This document shows positions 7,360 to 17,490 of a stretch of DNA of 64,000 bases, piece after piece. The DNA lies in NCBI GenBank assembly GCA_946545645.1, contig CAMNNQ010000195.1:1-64000 (forward strand), written 5' to 3'. The stretch comes from an uncultured Clostridia bacterium (GTDB lineage: Bacteria > Bacillota > Clostridia > Oscillospirales > Ruminococcaceae). A model generated the notes under the pieces. It had not been told where the DNA came from. It did not search any database and was given only the letters and a program-made list of their open reading frames with translations. The translations under genes and the position numbers were made by a program. Positions within the stretch are counted from its first letter, which is position 1; each line of letters starts with the position of its first letter.

Positions 7360-7968
7360 TCATTTCTTCTCCCCGTCCCACCAAAGGCGGTAATCGCAGC
7401 ACTCATCACCCTCTGCCACCGACTTGGTGCGGCGGTACTGAATGTGCCTAAAGCCCGTCATATATACCTTATCCATAGCACATATCGTCTGACATACCTC
7501 AGGCAACCCGATCATCTTCGCAAGCTCATGGATAGGGCAGCTAAGGACATCGACCTGCGAGGTAGTCTTTGTCACCGCAAGCCCCTGTCTTGTGTAGCCA
7601 AGCTTTTCGCTGCTCATATAATCGCTTATACTGCCTATGTTTTTCCATATCAGGTAAGGAGCACCCGGAAGCATAGTGACGGCGTGTATCAGCTTTCTCA
7701 TTCGTTCACCGGTCTTGGTGCCGTAATCCTTTAGCATATCCATAGCCGGAAAGTCCGGCTGCCGCTTACGCAGTGCAAGATATACCGCAGCCGCCGGGAA
7801 AAGCATATCTGCATTGCCGTATTTGTCCGGAGCGGAGTATTTTTCGTAAAGGTGCCTATTCACACGCTCGGCAAGTGCCCAGAGCTTATGCGCCTCATCA
7901 GAGCCGAACCGTGCTTCAAGGTCTTTGTAAAGACCTTTGTAAATAAATGATCTGCTGATAGTTTTCAT
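7360..7968 (-). CDS. L-2-amino-thiazoline-4-carboxylic acid hydrolase family protein
   Basis: The 202-residue protein fits the ATC-hydrolase family: a helical N-terminus (about 1-90), a central region containing CPIHELAKMIGLPEVCQ, and the C-terminal CCDYRLW block typical of the family. Members were named after an enzyme opening thiazoline rings during cysteine formation, but most clostridial members are uncharacterised and their substrate is unknown. It lies 17 bp downstream of the alpha/beta hydrolase gene on the same strand and is probably co-transcribed with it. The ATG follows GGAGGGAAATT. Family assignment is from recall of motifs, not a search. Confidence 0.6.
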   Translation of the reverse strand: MKTISRSFIYKGLYKDLEARFGSDEAHKLWALAERVNRHLYEKYSAPDKYGNADMLFPAAAVYLALRKRQPDFPAMDMLKDYGTKTGERMRKLIHAVTMLPGAPYLIWKNIGSISDYMSSEKLGYTRQGLAVTKTTSQVDVLSCPIHELAKMIGLPEVCQTICAMDKVYMTGFRHIQYRRTKSVAEGDECCDYRLWWDGEKK

Positions 7969-7985
7969 AATTTCCCTCCTGCGGA

Positions 7986-9107
7986 CTATTCAACCGACTT
8001 TTCATTGACCGACACTATCCACTTGCAGATAGTGTCAAGTGCCAGCTTTCCGTTGCCGACGTTACAGTGGTTCTGCGCGTCCTCTTTTGCGGTGAACAGA
8101 CGGAAGGTCAGGCTCTTGGTATTTGTGAGCATATCTATCTCCCTGTCAACAAGGTGATAGTCGATAAAATGGTCCTCGCTTGCACCGAGGATAAGCATAT
8201 CCTGCTTTATCCGTTTGGCAACAGGTGCAAGGTCATAGAGCTTCAGCTTTCTTGCATAGTCGTATGCGTCTTTAGCTTCGTATGCAAAGCAGCCGTGCTT
8301 TAAGCCCCAGTCGATGACGGGTTCTTTCTCCGCCTTTTTGCCGAAGATATAGTTAATAGCCCTTCTTGCGCCGAGCACCATAAGGATATGAAAAGCCTTT
8401 TGAATGACCGGCTTCTGCATACCCACGATAACGTCCTGAAAGCAAGGAAACACCGACCAAGCGACCACCTTTGTTATACGCTTGTCAAATGCAGCCGCCC
8501 TCGGAGCCAAGTATCCGCCGAGAGAGATACCTACTATACACACATCATCAAGCCCGAAATGGTCAAGCACTGCTTTGACAGGCTGCTCCCACTTGTGGGT
8601 AAAGTGCATACACTGCACACGCATAACACCGCCCTGACCGGGACCCTCGAACATATACACCTCAAAGCCCTGCTCCTGCAGGTAGAGCAGCGAAAACAGG
8701 AACTCCTCAAAATAGCTGTCGTTGCCGCCGTGGAGCAGTATCGTACCCTTGCTCTTGCCAAAGGGCTTGACGTGCATGACGGGCAGCTTCACGTTTTTAA
8801 ACGGCACCTCCGTCAGATCTATTCTTGCATTTTCGCCCTCAAAATAATCTGCGTAGTATTCGTAGAAAAGCTTTGTGGCAAGCTCGTAATATTTCCGCTT
8901 GTCGGGGTCGCCGTCATACATAAAGAACTCGCTCATTCGATAGTAGCTCATATACATAGCCATTTTCGTATTGCTCTGCCGCATACCCGTCATGTGAACA
9001 AGCACAAAGCTGTCGCCGTGGACACGTTCAAGCTCTGCTCTGTCCTTGTTCACCATAGCGGCATACATCTCATTGTAGAGCTGTATAATCTGTTCTCTGT
9101 CGGTCAT
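7986..9107 (-). CDS. Alpha/beta hydrolase with N-terminal SnoaL-like domain
   Basis: I start at ATG 9107 (MTDREQ) because it overlaps the upstream gene's stop as ATGA. Residues 1-65 resemble a SnoaL/NTF2-like domain (SFVLVHMTGMRQS). From about residue 100 an alpha/beta hydrolase follows: LLHGGNDSY near the oxyanion position, the nucleophile elbow GISLGG (Ser at about 200) and a late EDHF segment likely to carry the catalytic acid or His. Length (373) suits this two-domain type. The substrate is unknown. It forms a minus-strand operon with the broken flavodoxin upstream and the ATC-hydrolase-like gene downstream. Confidence 0.7.
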   Translation of the reverse strand: MTDREQIIQLYNEMYAAMVNKDRAELERVHGDSFVLVHMTGMRQSNTKMAMYMSYYRMSEFFMYDGDPDKRKYYELATKLFYEYYADYFEGENARIDLTEVPFKNVKLPVMHVKPFGKSKGTILLHGGNDSYFEEFLFSLLYLQEQGFEVYMFEGPGQGGVMRVQCMHFTHKWEQPVKAVLDHFGLDDVCIVGISLGGYLAPRAAAFDKRITKVVAWSVFPCFQDVIVGMQKPVIQKAFHILMVLGARRAINYIFGKKAEKEPVIDWGLKHGCFAYEAKDAYDYARKLKLYDLAPVAKRIKQDMLILGASEDHFIDYHLVDREIDMLTNTKSLTFRLFTAKEDAQNHCNVGNGKLALDTICKWIVSVNEKSVE

Positions 9108-9619
9108 ATGCTTTTCTTTGCCCAATCAGCGATCTTGCTCTCGCTCTCAGCGGCCTCTGCGCCGTGAACAGAAAGCCCTGCCTTGACTGTCGCACCCTTG
9201 CAGAGAGCTTTCAGGTCACGTTCGCTTGAACCCAGACCGCTGCCCTCGTTGGTGCAGAACGGGATTATCGTCTTGCCTGACAGATCATACTTTTCAAGAA
9301 GCGTGAACATACACATCGGCATAGTGCCCCACCAGTTTGGGTAGCCGACAAAGATCGTATCATAGTCCTCGAAATTGTCGGGATAAGCCTTGATCTCCGG
9401 ATGAGCCTTCGCACGAAGCTCAGCCTTTGTTTCTTCAATGCAGGTCATGTAGCTCTCGGAATAGGGCTTTACGGTGTCCACCTCAAAGAAATCACCGCCA
9501 ACAGCATCATGAATGAACTCAGCAACTCGCTCGGTGTTGCCCTTTGCAATTGTTTTCAAGCCCCCGTTTCAGTAGTTTTCACCCTTGCGGGAATAGTAAA
9601 CGATAAGAATATTAGCCAT
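9104..9619 (-). pseudogene. Flavodoxin gene interrupted by an in-frame TGA
   Basis: The ORF track starts at an internal TTG (9559). Reading upstream in the same frame gives MANILIVYYSRKGENY, then TGA, then NGGLKTIAKGNTERV, ending at ATG 9619, which follows GGAGATAATCACT. The FMN-phosphate loop region is therefore split off by one stop at codon 17, where related proteins usually carry a sense codon. The rest (YPNWWGTMPMC, FCTNEGSGLGSS) is intact flavodoxin. Either a recent nonsense mutation, a sequencing error, or expression from the internal TTG without the full FMN site. Confidence 0.7.
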
Positions 9620-9791
9620 AGTGATTATCTCCGTGTTTTATTTGGTAAGTATATTGTATCACAGGTTTTCAGATAAATCAATCTGGATTTTGGGAATTTA
9701 TGATAAGTTTTGCTTATGTATACACTCAGGCGTGTTCCGTTGATATCAGAGCCGATCACATACAGTTTTTTATTATCCACTCCAAAAATAT

Positions 9792-9819
9792 AAGGGGCAG
9801 ATCGAGATCTGCCCCTTTG
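9792..9819. terminator. Bidirectional terminator hairpin
   Basis: AAGGGGCAGATC pairs with GATCTGCCCCTT, flanked by A/T runs. It lies between the surface protein stop (9897) and the flavodoxin operon promoter side. Confidence 0.7.
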
Positions 9820-9896
9820 TTACGCTCACATGTAAGCCTCCGCAGTTTCCTGCGAATCGCTGTATTTAAATCTTATGTCGCAGGCTCATAGCTTAC

Positions 9897-12800
9897 TTAT
9901 TTTCGCTCACTGCGCCTTTTTCTTTGAACTGCGATGATGCCGATGATAGCAGCTATCATCACGATCGAGAGCATTCCGCCTTCGGTACCCGTTATCGGGT
10001 TGACGGCAGTATCGCCTGCGTATTCAGGTGCTGACTTCGTATCGGAAGCTGACACCGTATCGTCGGCAGGTCTTTCAGGCTCTGACTCGCTGTTCTGATT
10101 CTCAATCTCAGGAACTACGGTATCATCTGTCTTTGCCCACTTCGCATAAACGGGAGTGTCCGCCGTGATCGGTTCATCGAAGTCAAATGCTGCGGTAAAG
10201 TCTTTATCCTTGTACCAGCCCTCAAATGTGAAGCCGTCTTTTGTCGGGTTTTCGGGCTTTGTAGCCTTTTTGCCTTCTTCAACTGTCTGTTCAGCCACAG
10301 CAGAACCGCCGTCAGTGTCAAATGTAACTGTGTAAACATTGCCGTCAACGACTGTCAGGTGAAGCGGAAGCCCGTCAGACCATACACCGTCTAAGTTCGA
10401 GCGTATGCGGAAGAAGTATGTTCCCGCTTCGAGATATATCGGGCCTGTGTAAAGAATATGCTCAGGATCGTCCTTCGGGCATATGCCGTTGGTGGTGTAG
10501 TAGATAACTGCACCCGGGGTTGAAGTGGTAAGTGTCAGATAGCCCTTTGAAACTGTGTCATTATCTTTGACTGTCTTGCCGTTCATAGTGGCTTCTACCT
10601 TTGCAGGGACTGTGGTGTCAGCCGTAACGGTATAGGTTACTGTCAGGGTATCACTTGGTTTCATGCCCGTTCTGAATGCCTTTGCCTTGATAGTCATATC
10701 CTCGTTAATGAAGATAGCCGAGCTGTAAACGGTGCTGTTTTCATCAGGCTCACTGCCGTCTGTTGTGTATCTTATAACAGCACCCTTTGTCTGTGTGGAA
10801 AGTATCACGCCTGTGTTCTTCTCAACTTCGCCTTCTTCTACATCTGCTGTGGGCTTCTTCACCTGCTCGGGCTTTGTAACCGTAAGCTCACCGCTGTCAT
10901 ATCGCTCGTCCATCTGAACCCCTGCGTAGCTTTCTACAAGGTTTTCAACTGCAAGCTGTATCTTGTCGCCCTCTGCTGAATTCTTATAGGTCAGAAGCAG
11001 ATTGCTTGTGTAGCTTGGTGCTTTTTCATCTGCACTGCTCTTTTCGCTGTCTATTTTTGTAATGATAAAGTCCACAGGCCTGCCGTTTACAAGAAGCGTA
11101 AAGTTTGCGTTTTTAAGCGTGCTTTCATTCATGTATTTGTCAAATATCACCTCAACGCCCAAAGTGGTTGCCTTAACGTTCTTTATCTTCGGTGCTTCAT
11201 AGCTTACAAGAGGGATATTCACATCAAGCTGAACGGGCAGAACGGGCATATAGTAAAAGCCGTCTGTGCTGTTCTTGACAGCGTCAAGTCCGAAATCCTT
11301 GCTACTGCCTGTGTCTGCGTCTTCATAGCCCTCGGCTGTTACCTTTACTCTCCACCAACCTTCGGGTACGAACCACTGATAGCGTCCGTCCTCGCCTGTG
11401 ATCTGTGGATTAGGCTCTATGCCGAATTCATTTGAGTCTGCAACGATAACTGTTCCTCCCGAAAGCCCTGTTGCCACGTCGTATTCGTTTCTTGTAACAT
11501 CAACGCTTCCGTACAGGGTGTACAAAGTAACTTCAGCGCCCTCAACACGGTTGCTCGGAACTGCCTCGTAAACATAACCTGAGGGATCATATCTTCCCTT
11601 TGGTCCGGAGGGAGCACTTACCTTGCTGTAGTTTACTGGTGTCATCATCTTATTGTGATAGCGGTCGAGCAGCCTGCTCTCACGCTCACGGTCATCATAG
11701 CTGTCCCATGCATTGGGATCGTATATTTTCTTTGGCCAGTTCTTCCAGTTGATTCCTTCGGAGCATAGCCCGCCGTTGTTGATATTGCGCTCGTATTTCT
11801 CGGCATATCTTGCCGCAAGATAGAGCCGCCTTCCCAGGTTCTTTGACTTGCGTCCCCATGCGTATTCACGAACGTCCTGCTTGAACTTATCCTCGGTGTA
11901 TTTTCCCGGATCAAGGTTTTCAACTACCTTGTCCCATGCAGCCTTGATACCCTTCTCTGAAAAATCCTTTCCAAATTCGGTAGCTGTGTCAAGTGCGTTT
12001 TTGACCTCCTGCGTCATGCGCTCACCGAACATCTGGCGTATTTCCGGCACGATATCAAACGGACCCGGATCGCCGTTTGAAGAATACATCTTATAAAGCA
12101 TCTGCAAGCAGTAGTTGTCTTTAAGGAACCTGTGGAGCTGCTCGATCTCCTCACTGGTAACGTCGATCTCCTGCATCCACTCAGCCATGTCGTCGCCTGT
12201 TTCTTTGGCTTCCTTTAGCTTATCAGCGGCATCTTTTATAGCATCCCAATCCCATTTTTTCTCGGGTGTCTTGAACTTTAAGCCCTTAGCGCCCGCTTTA
12301 AGGCTTCCTGAAGCGTATGCCATTATACTTGCGATAACGCTCACATTATCAGATTTTACGGTTGCCTTGTCTGTAATGGTTTCACCGTTCTTTTCAGCTG
12401 TTGCTGCCTGAGTTACAGCATTTGCATACTGGCTGTAGAAGGCCGTCCAGATATCATATATCTGCTGTGCATAGCCTGCTGATACTGCTAAGTTTTTCTG
12501 TTCGTCGGTTATGGTAACATTGTTTGCTATTCTTTCGTCAAGTTCCTTGTCGGAGGAAGGATTGTGAAGAACATTTCCGCCGATATCAATAACAGTTATG
12601 TACTTCTTATTTTGTGAAAGATCCCATGTGAGCTTAACAGTGCGTGTCGCAGTCATTATTGTCTGCTTGAATACTGTACCGAAGCTTTCATCATACCTCT
12701 TGATGGTCATTACTCCGAACAGATCTTCATCACCCTCAAAGCCGTCCTGATAGGCTGCATTGAACCAGCCCTCCTGATAAAGAACAACATTTGGTGCAAG

Positions 12801-15800
12801 ATCGCCTGTTTGATCACCGTAGTTGAATGCAGGCGTTTCAAACAGCATAAGGTCATCTGCCTCGTCCTGATCCCAGTTTAATGTATTCTGTGTTATTGAA
12901 ACAGGTATCTTTGCAGTTTTTCCTTTAAGGTCAAAGAACAGGTCCTCATCCACAACTGTCAGGTCAGATATAAGGTCTGTGCTTTCAAGCCTGTCATAGA
13001 CTCTTTTCAGCTGTGCTTCGGTATAGCTTGATTCCTCTGCCTTTGAAATGTGGTCTGGTCTTGTCTTTACAGAATATGACACATAAGCCCCGTCCGGTGC
13101 AGAGCCCGGAATATAAGTCAGAGGTGTGAGCCATGTGCCGTCCTCTTGTTTGACGGCATCAATTATCATCAAATATCCGTTTCTCGGTATGTTGACAGCT
13201 GCCGCAGCTATCTGTCCGGGGTTGTCAAATGTCATTTTCCACTGAACGCCCGCCTTTTCATTGCTGCCTGCGCTTCTGTACCAGCTCAGGTCACGGCTTA
13301 CGGGATCACCGTCGTCCCAGATGACCATGCTATTCATCCATCCCTTTTCGGCATCGCCCTTGTGGTTCTCCCAGAAAAGCTCGTACTTGTTCAGCACACC
13401 GTCACCGGGTGTGTAGAGCACCGGTACGGTATCAGATGTTCTTGCAAAACTGCCGTCGTCATACATGCCTGCTGCGGTGAATTCCATAGAGTCATATTCC
13501 CCGAACACTGATGTGTCTACGCTCACCTTTGCCTTGTACTGACCTCTGTAGTCTGTTGTGGTTTTGCCGACAGGTGCGCCGTTGCAGTAGATAACAACAT
13601 TGTAATCCTGCTGCTTATCCTGTGCATATCCCTGGAATCCCTTGGTTGACGGCATAGCCTGCCCGTAAACGGTGAATGTGCCGTCTGTTGTGTCAAGGGG
13701 CGCTTCAAGGCTTATAACTGCAAGGTCCTGCTCAAATGAGCCTATCAGGTCGGTGTGCAGCTGCCTGTTTTCATCATACTGCAAGAAAGCATAGCAGCTC
13801 ATGCTCTCAAATTCGGTCTGGCTGATAACAGTCGAAACAGTCATAGGGAAGCCGCCTAAAGCCTCAAGCTGTTCCTTGCTGAATGTAAGAGTTATGCTGC
13901 CGTCCTGCTGTATGATGCCGTTGGTGCCGCCCCAGCGGTCTATCTGAATGGGTGTTCCGTTGACCGAAAGAGCATAGGTGTTTACATATCCCATACCCTG
14001 AGCAGTCTGCGGCTGGTTGGTCATAAGTTTAAGTGTTACGCCGTCGTCAGGCTTGAAGCCCTCAGTCGGGATAACGTCAGCATCTACGGTGATAAAACCG
14101 CCCCATGTCTTTGACATAGTTACCTTTGAGATATCCCGATCTACCTTGCCCTGCCCTTTGAACGCTGAGGCCTCGGTACTCAGGGTAATGGTGCCGCTCT
14201 TATAGTTGTTTTCGTCGGTGACATCTATGGTGGTATAGCCGCTGTGTTTTAGCGCCATGCCCTCTGCTGCGGTGTCGTAATCTCCGGGCAGCAGTGTGCT
14301 GAAATACTCTCTGTTCACAGCCACGAATGTGTATTTATCCGGCAGCAGTCCGCCTGCCCAGCTGCTCTGGTCGCCTGCTCTGCTGTTGAAATAGTCATTC
14401 CTGTTAATTATAAGCTCGCCCTTGCCGTTGTAGACAAGCAGCTGCAAAGCCCCGTTCATAGGTCTGCGAAGGTTAAGATATACCGTCCTGCGGTGAACAA
14501 AGTCAAGCCCGCCCTTGGCATAAAGCTTGCCCTCGCTGTCCTTCCGGACTGTGACTGTGGCGGTGCCGTCGTATTCGGGGCCGCAGGCTTCCGGCCAGCC
14601 CTCGGCGTAAACGGTCAGCCTGTCGCCTTCCTTTATCTGATCGGTGTCTAAGACCGTGACAGCGCTTTCTGTGATCTTAGCCGCCAGTTCAGTGCCGTCT
14701 GCCTTGGTGACCTTTACCTTACGGAAATCAATTATTCGTCCCCGTCTGTTATTCCCGTCAGGCTCTGCAACGGTCACATCGAGATAGATACGCCCTTCAC
14801 GAAGCGGAACATTAAAGTCCTTGGAAAGGCTTCCTGCTGCTATGTCCTCGGCGGTCACGGTATAGCTGACACTCTGGTGATAGTCGCCGTAAACGCTCAC
14901 AGTGATAACAGTGCCCTCGGTTATACCGTCAACAGAATACTGCGCCCCTGACCGGAATGTCTTTGACTCAATTACCATAGCACTGTTTTCACCCGGTCTG
15001 GATATATCTATCCGGTAATACCAGAAATCATCACCATAGCTTCCGCCCGACAGATCCTCTGCCTTGACAAAGCCTGTCATAGTCATGCTGGGCCTTTTTA
15101 CAAAGGGTACGCTTATTTCTCTTTCACTGTCAAGTGTTACCTTGATAAGCTCGCTTTCGACATACTGTACGGCATAGCTGTCCTTGGGTACTGCACGGAG
15201 ATATACCGCTTCATCGTCAAGTACTGTATAGTTGTCAGCCTCGCTGAGAAGCTGCTTGCCGTCAGCGTCGGAATACCATTCATAGCTCTTGCCCCACCAG
15301 GAAACGCCATTTCCGTCAGCTGTCGCTTTTGCATATACCCTCTTTGCCCTGTGATCGGTGAGCTTCAGGATAACAGGGTTATCAATGCCGCTCTGGAGCG
15401 TTATTTCCTCTGAGCCAAACGTCATATTGCCGTAATCAGACACATATGCCACAGCCTCAAGGGTATACCTGCCAGAGGCGATGTTACTAAGTGTGACAGG
15501 TGCTGAAGTATCGTCTATGTAGGACTGATATACAATGTATCCGTCTGTGTTCTTAACATACAGATAAGGTCTTGCACCAGAGGTGATCTCCCCTTCAAAG
15601 GAAATGGTCATAGTCGGGGCAACGTCAAGGTTTATATCCTCGCTGTAAATCTTTTCATTGTTCAGTAACAGGTCAAAGCTGTCAACACTCTTGGCATCAG
15701 CGGGAATCGTGCTTCTGTAATAGGCATAGTTGCTGTAGGTGTAGACAGTCATTTTAAAATCTACAGTTTTTGAAGCGCCTTTTTTGTCTGTATAGCGCAT

Positions 15801-17279
15801 AACGCCCGAAGCTGTTTCGTCAGCTTCAAAGCTGCGATTAGTATACAGGAACACGCTGTATTCGCCCTGATCACGCAAAAGGATATCTCCCACATACGAA
15901 AGCACTATCTGTGGGGCATTGTTCCCGTCAAGCGCGATTGGCTTGTTTGCAATGTTGATAATAAATGTCTTGCTTGCGCTTTCACCGTCTGCCTCCGAAG
16001 CGGTAACAGTTGCGCTGTACCTGCCCACGGTTGACGGTGTACCCGATATAACGCCTGTTTCGGCATTTATAGAAAGACCGTAAGGCAGACCTGTGGCATC
16101 CCATGTGAGAGCCTTTCCTGCAACATAAGGCGTTGCCTCTGCTTTAGCGGAGTATTTCTCGTCCACTGTGCCGTCAGCAAGCTGCTGCGTGGTGATAACC
16201 GGCGGGTCTGTAGCTATCGTGACAGTAAACTGCTTGTCAGCCACCCCGCCGTCAGCTTCGGCAGCACGTACAGTAAAGCTGTAGCTGCCCTTAGCTGAGG
16301 GTGTGCCCGAAATACTGCCATTACTGCTGAGTGTAAGGCCTGCGGGCAGCTCGCCCTTTGCAATGCTCCAGGTAACAGCTTTGCCCGAGACTGCAGGTGT
16401 TGCCGTTAAAGAAGCAGAATAATCCACAGCAACCTTGCCGGAAGGCAGTGAGCTTGTAGTTATCTTGGGCGGGTCAAGATCCTTGACACTTATAGTGAAG
16501 AACTTGCTTGCAGAATTGCCGCCCTTTTCGGTAGCAGTTGCCTTGAATGAATAATTGCCAACTGTCGTTGCTTTGCCCGTAATAGCACCTGTTGTGCTGT
16601 TAATGCTAAGTCCGTCGGGAAGTCCGGGAGCGTCCCAGGTTATAGCTCCGCCATAGACAGCATCCGCTTCAAGCTTGGCCGAATATGCCGCACCCTTCTT
16701 GGCTTCGGGGAGAGCATCCGTAGTTATTGTGGGAGGCTGCTTAAGATCACCTGCATCGACAACATGAACAATGCCGTCAGTGCTGTAATATTCGTCTGTA
16801 TAGGCTTCTGTATAGAAAGTCTCCCTGCTCGTGACCACTTTCAGCCTGTAATCTCCTACTGCGACACTGGGTATTGCGATATTCTGGATCCAGATATCCA
16901 AGCCGTACTCGGTCTTGCCGGTGTCAGGGTTGTCATAGGAAAACACTTCAGGCTTGCCGTCACCGCCGTAGGCCAGCAGGTCGTACTTCTGGGCCTTAGT
17001 ATCGGCATCGACCAGATAGATGCCCTTGATAGTATCATTTCCCGAAATGGAAACGAATGCGGATACAGACAGATCCACTCCGCCTGATGGATCTCTGGTC
17101 AGATATCCGTCATTAGTTCCGTAGCCGTAGTCCTCCATACGGTTGTTGTCATACCAGTTGGCTTCGAGCCATTCCTGACTGCCTGCTGAAACTGTCAATA
17201 AAGATATGGGCATCAAGCTCATGAGCATAAGCATTGCCAGCATCAGCGACAGAGACCTTTTCCCGAAACTCAGTTTCAT
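9897..17279 (-). CDS. Giant multidomain surface protein with NPITG sorting signal
   Basis: I start at ATG 17279 (MKLSFGKRS), with GGAGGG 8 bases upstream. The ~2460-residue product has a signal peptide (1-33), three putative Ig-type repeats (about 185-450; patterns like GLPDGLSINSTTGAITG), a long unassigned middle, a carboxypeptidase-regulatory-like fold (ITGEDGRYQWFVPEGWWRV), an SbsA/Big_5-like segment (VEVIFDKYMNESTLKNANF), two chitobiase C-terminal-like repeats (IRYTTDGSEPDENS; IYYTTNGICP), an InlB-type repeat (VTFDTDGGSA...FEGWYKDKDF) and an acidic spacer. The C-terminus NPITGTEGG, hydrophobic stretch and RKRRSERK form a sortase signal of the (N/S)PxTG class. A cell-wall adhesin or carbohydrate-binding scaffold is likely. 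Confidence 0.85.
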   Translation of the reverse strand: MKLSFGKRSLSLMLAMLMLMSLMPISLLTVSAGSQEWLEANWYDNNRMEDYGYGTNDGYLTRDPSGGVDLSVSAFVSISGNDTIKGIYLVDADTKAQKYDLLAYGGDGKPEVFSYDNPDTGKTEYGLDIWIQNIAIPSVAVGDYRLKVVTSRETFYTEAYTDEYYSTDGIVHVVDAGDLKQPPTITTDALPEAKKGAAYSAKLEADAVYGGAITWDAPGLPDGLSINSTTGAITGKATTVGNYSFKATATEKGGNSASKFFTISVKDLDPPKITTSSLPSGKVAVDYSASLTATPAVSGKAVTWSIAKGELPAGLTLSSNGSISGTPSAKGSYSFTVRAAEADGGVADKQFTVTIATDPPVITTQQLADGTVDEKYSAKAEATPYVAGKALTWDATGLPYGLSINAETGVISGTPSTVGRYSATVTASEADGESASKTFIINIANKPIALDGNNAPQIVLSYVGDILLRDQGEYSVFLYTNRSFEADETASGVMRYTDKKGASKTVDFKMTVYTYSNYAYYRSTIPADAKSVDSFDLLLNNEKIYSEDINLDVAPTMTISFEGEITSGARPYLYVKNTDGYIVYQSYIDDTSAPVTLSNIASGRYTLEAVAYVSDYGNMTFGSEEITLQSGIDNPVILKLTDHRAKRVYAKATADGNGVSWWGKSYEWYSDADGKQLLSEADNYTVLDDEAVYLRAVPKDSYAVQYVESELIKVTLDSEREISVPFVKRPSMTMTGFVKAEDLSGGSYGDDFWYYRIDISRPGENSAMVIESKTFRSGAQYSVDGITEGTVITVSVYGDYHQSVSYTVTAEDIAAGSLSKDFNVPLREGRIYLDVTVAEPDGNNRRGRIIDFRKVKVTKADGTELAAKITESAVTVLDTDQIKEGDRLTVYAEGWPEACGPEYDGTATVTVRKDSEGKLYAKGGLDFVHRRTVYLNLRRPMNGALQLLVYNGKGELIINRNDYFNSRAGDQSSWAGGLLPDKYTFVAVNREYFSTLLPGDYDTAAEGMALKHSGYTTIDVTDENNYKSGTITLSTEASAFKGQGKVDRDISKVTMSKTWGGFITVDADVIPTEGFKPDDGVTLKLMTNQPQTAQGMGYVNTYALSVNGTPIQIDRWGGTNGIIQQDGSITLTFSKEQLEALGGFPMTVSTVISQTEFESMSCYAFLQYDENRQLHTDLIGSFEQDLAVISLEAPLDTTDGTFTVYGQAMPSTKGFQGYAQDKQQDYNVVIYCNGAPVGKTTTDYRGQYKAKVSVDTSVFGEYDSMEFTAAGMYDDGSFARTSDTVPVLYTPGDGVLNKYELFWENHKGDAEKGWMNSMVIWDDGDPVSRDLSWYRSAGSNEKAGVQWKMTFDNPGQIAAAAVNIPRNGYLMIIDAVKQEDGTWLTPLTYIPGSAPDGAYVSYSVKTRPDHISKAEESSYTEAQLKRVYDRLESTDLISDLTVVDEDLFFDLKGKTAKIPVSITQNTLNWDQDEADDLMLFETPAFNYGDQTGDLAPNVVLYQEGWFNAAYQDGFEGDEDLFGVMTIKRYDESFGTVFKQTIMTATRTVKLTWDLSQNKKYITVIDIGGNVLHNPSSDKELDERIANNVTITDEQKNLAVSAGYAQQIYDIWTAFYSQYANAVTQAATAEKNGETITDKATVKSDNVSVIASIMAYASGSLKAGAKGLKFKTPEKKWDWDAIKDAADKLKEAKETGDDMAEWMQEIDVTSEEIEQLHRFLKDNYCLQMLYKMYSSNGDPGPFDIVPEIRQMFGERMTQEVKNALDTATEFGKDFSEKGIKAAWDKVVENLDPGKYTEDKFKQDVREYAWGRKSKNLGRRLYLAARYAEKYERNINNGGLCSEGINWKNWPKKIYDPNAWDSYDDRERESRLLDRYHNKMMTPVNYSKVSAPSGPKGRYDPSGYVYEAVPSNRVEGAEVTLYTLYGSVDVTRNEYDVATGLSGGTVIVADSNEFGIEPNPQITGEDGRYQWFVPEGWWRVKVTAEGYEDADTGSSKDFGLDAVKNSTDGFYYMPVLPVQLDVNIPLVSYEAPKIKNVKATTLGVEVIFDKYMNESTLKNANFTLLVNGRPVDFIITKIDSEKSSADEKAPSYTSNLLLTYKNSAEGDKIQLAVENLVESYAGVQMDERYDSGELTVTKPEQVKKPTADVEEGEVEKNTGVILSTQTKGAVIRYTTDGSEPDENSTVYSSAIFINEDMTIKAKAFRTGMKPSDTLTVTYTVTADTTVPAKVEATMNGKTVKDNDTVSKGYLTLTTSTPGAVIYYTTNGICPKDDPEHILYTGPIYLEAGTYFFRIRSNLDGVWSDGLPLHLTVVDGNVYTVTFDTDGGSAVAEQTVEEGKKATKPENPTKDGFTFEGWYKDKDFTAAFDFDEPITADTPVYAKWAKTDDTVVPEIENQNSESEPERPADDTVSASDTKSAPEYAGDTAVNPITGTEGGMLSIVMIAAIIGIIAVQRKRRSERK

Positions 17280-17333
17280 ACTACATCCCTCCATTTATGT
17301 TGAAATAGCAAATATATACAATAAGCCAATTTA

Positions 17334-17362
17334 ATCATAGCATGCTATAGACTATTTGTAAA
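17334..17362 (-). promoter_or_regulatory. Promoter of the surface protein with palindromic operator
   Basis: On the minus strand TTTACA (17362-17357) and TATGAT (17339-17334) are 17 bp apart. The spacer contains the perfect 12-bp palindrome ATAGCATGCTAT (17337-17348), overlapping the -10. A second inverted repeat, GGTAGGG-AAA-CCCCTACC, lies just upstream (about 17363-17381). The adjacent LuxR-type regulator is a candidate binder (inference). Confidence 0.5.
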
Positions 17363-17490
17363 GGTAGGGAAACCCCTACCATCCCCGCAGATCGCGAAAA
17401 TATGAGGGTTATTGATAAATGCTGATCTGTGCCGCCCGACAGCTTCGATCGACAAAAAAAAGATCAAGGTCAGCGTGAGCAGAACCTTGA

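Noticed and set aside
8388-9167. Long plus-strand ORF (259 codons) opposite the hydrolase gene
   Set aside because: It is antisense to a clear alpha/beta hydrolase, has a His/Cys-rich unnatural composition and no ribosome binding site.
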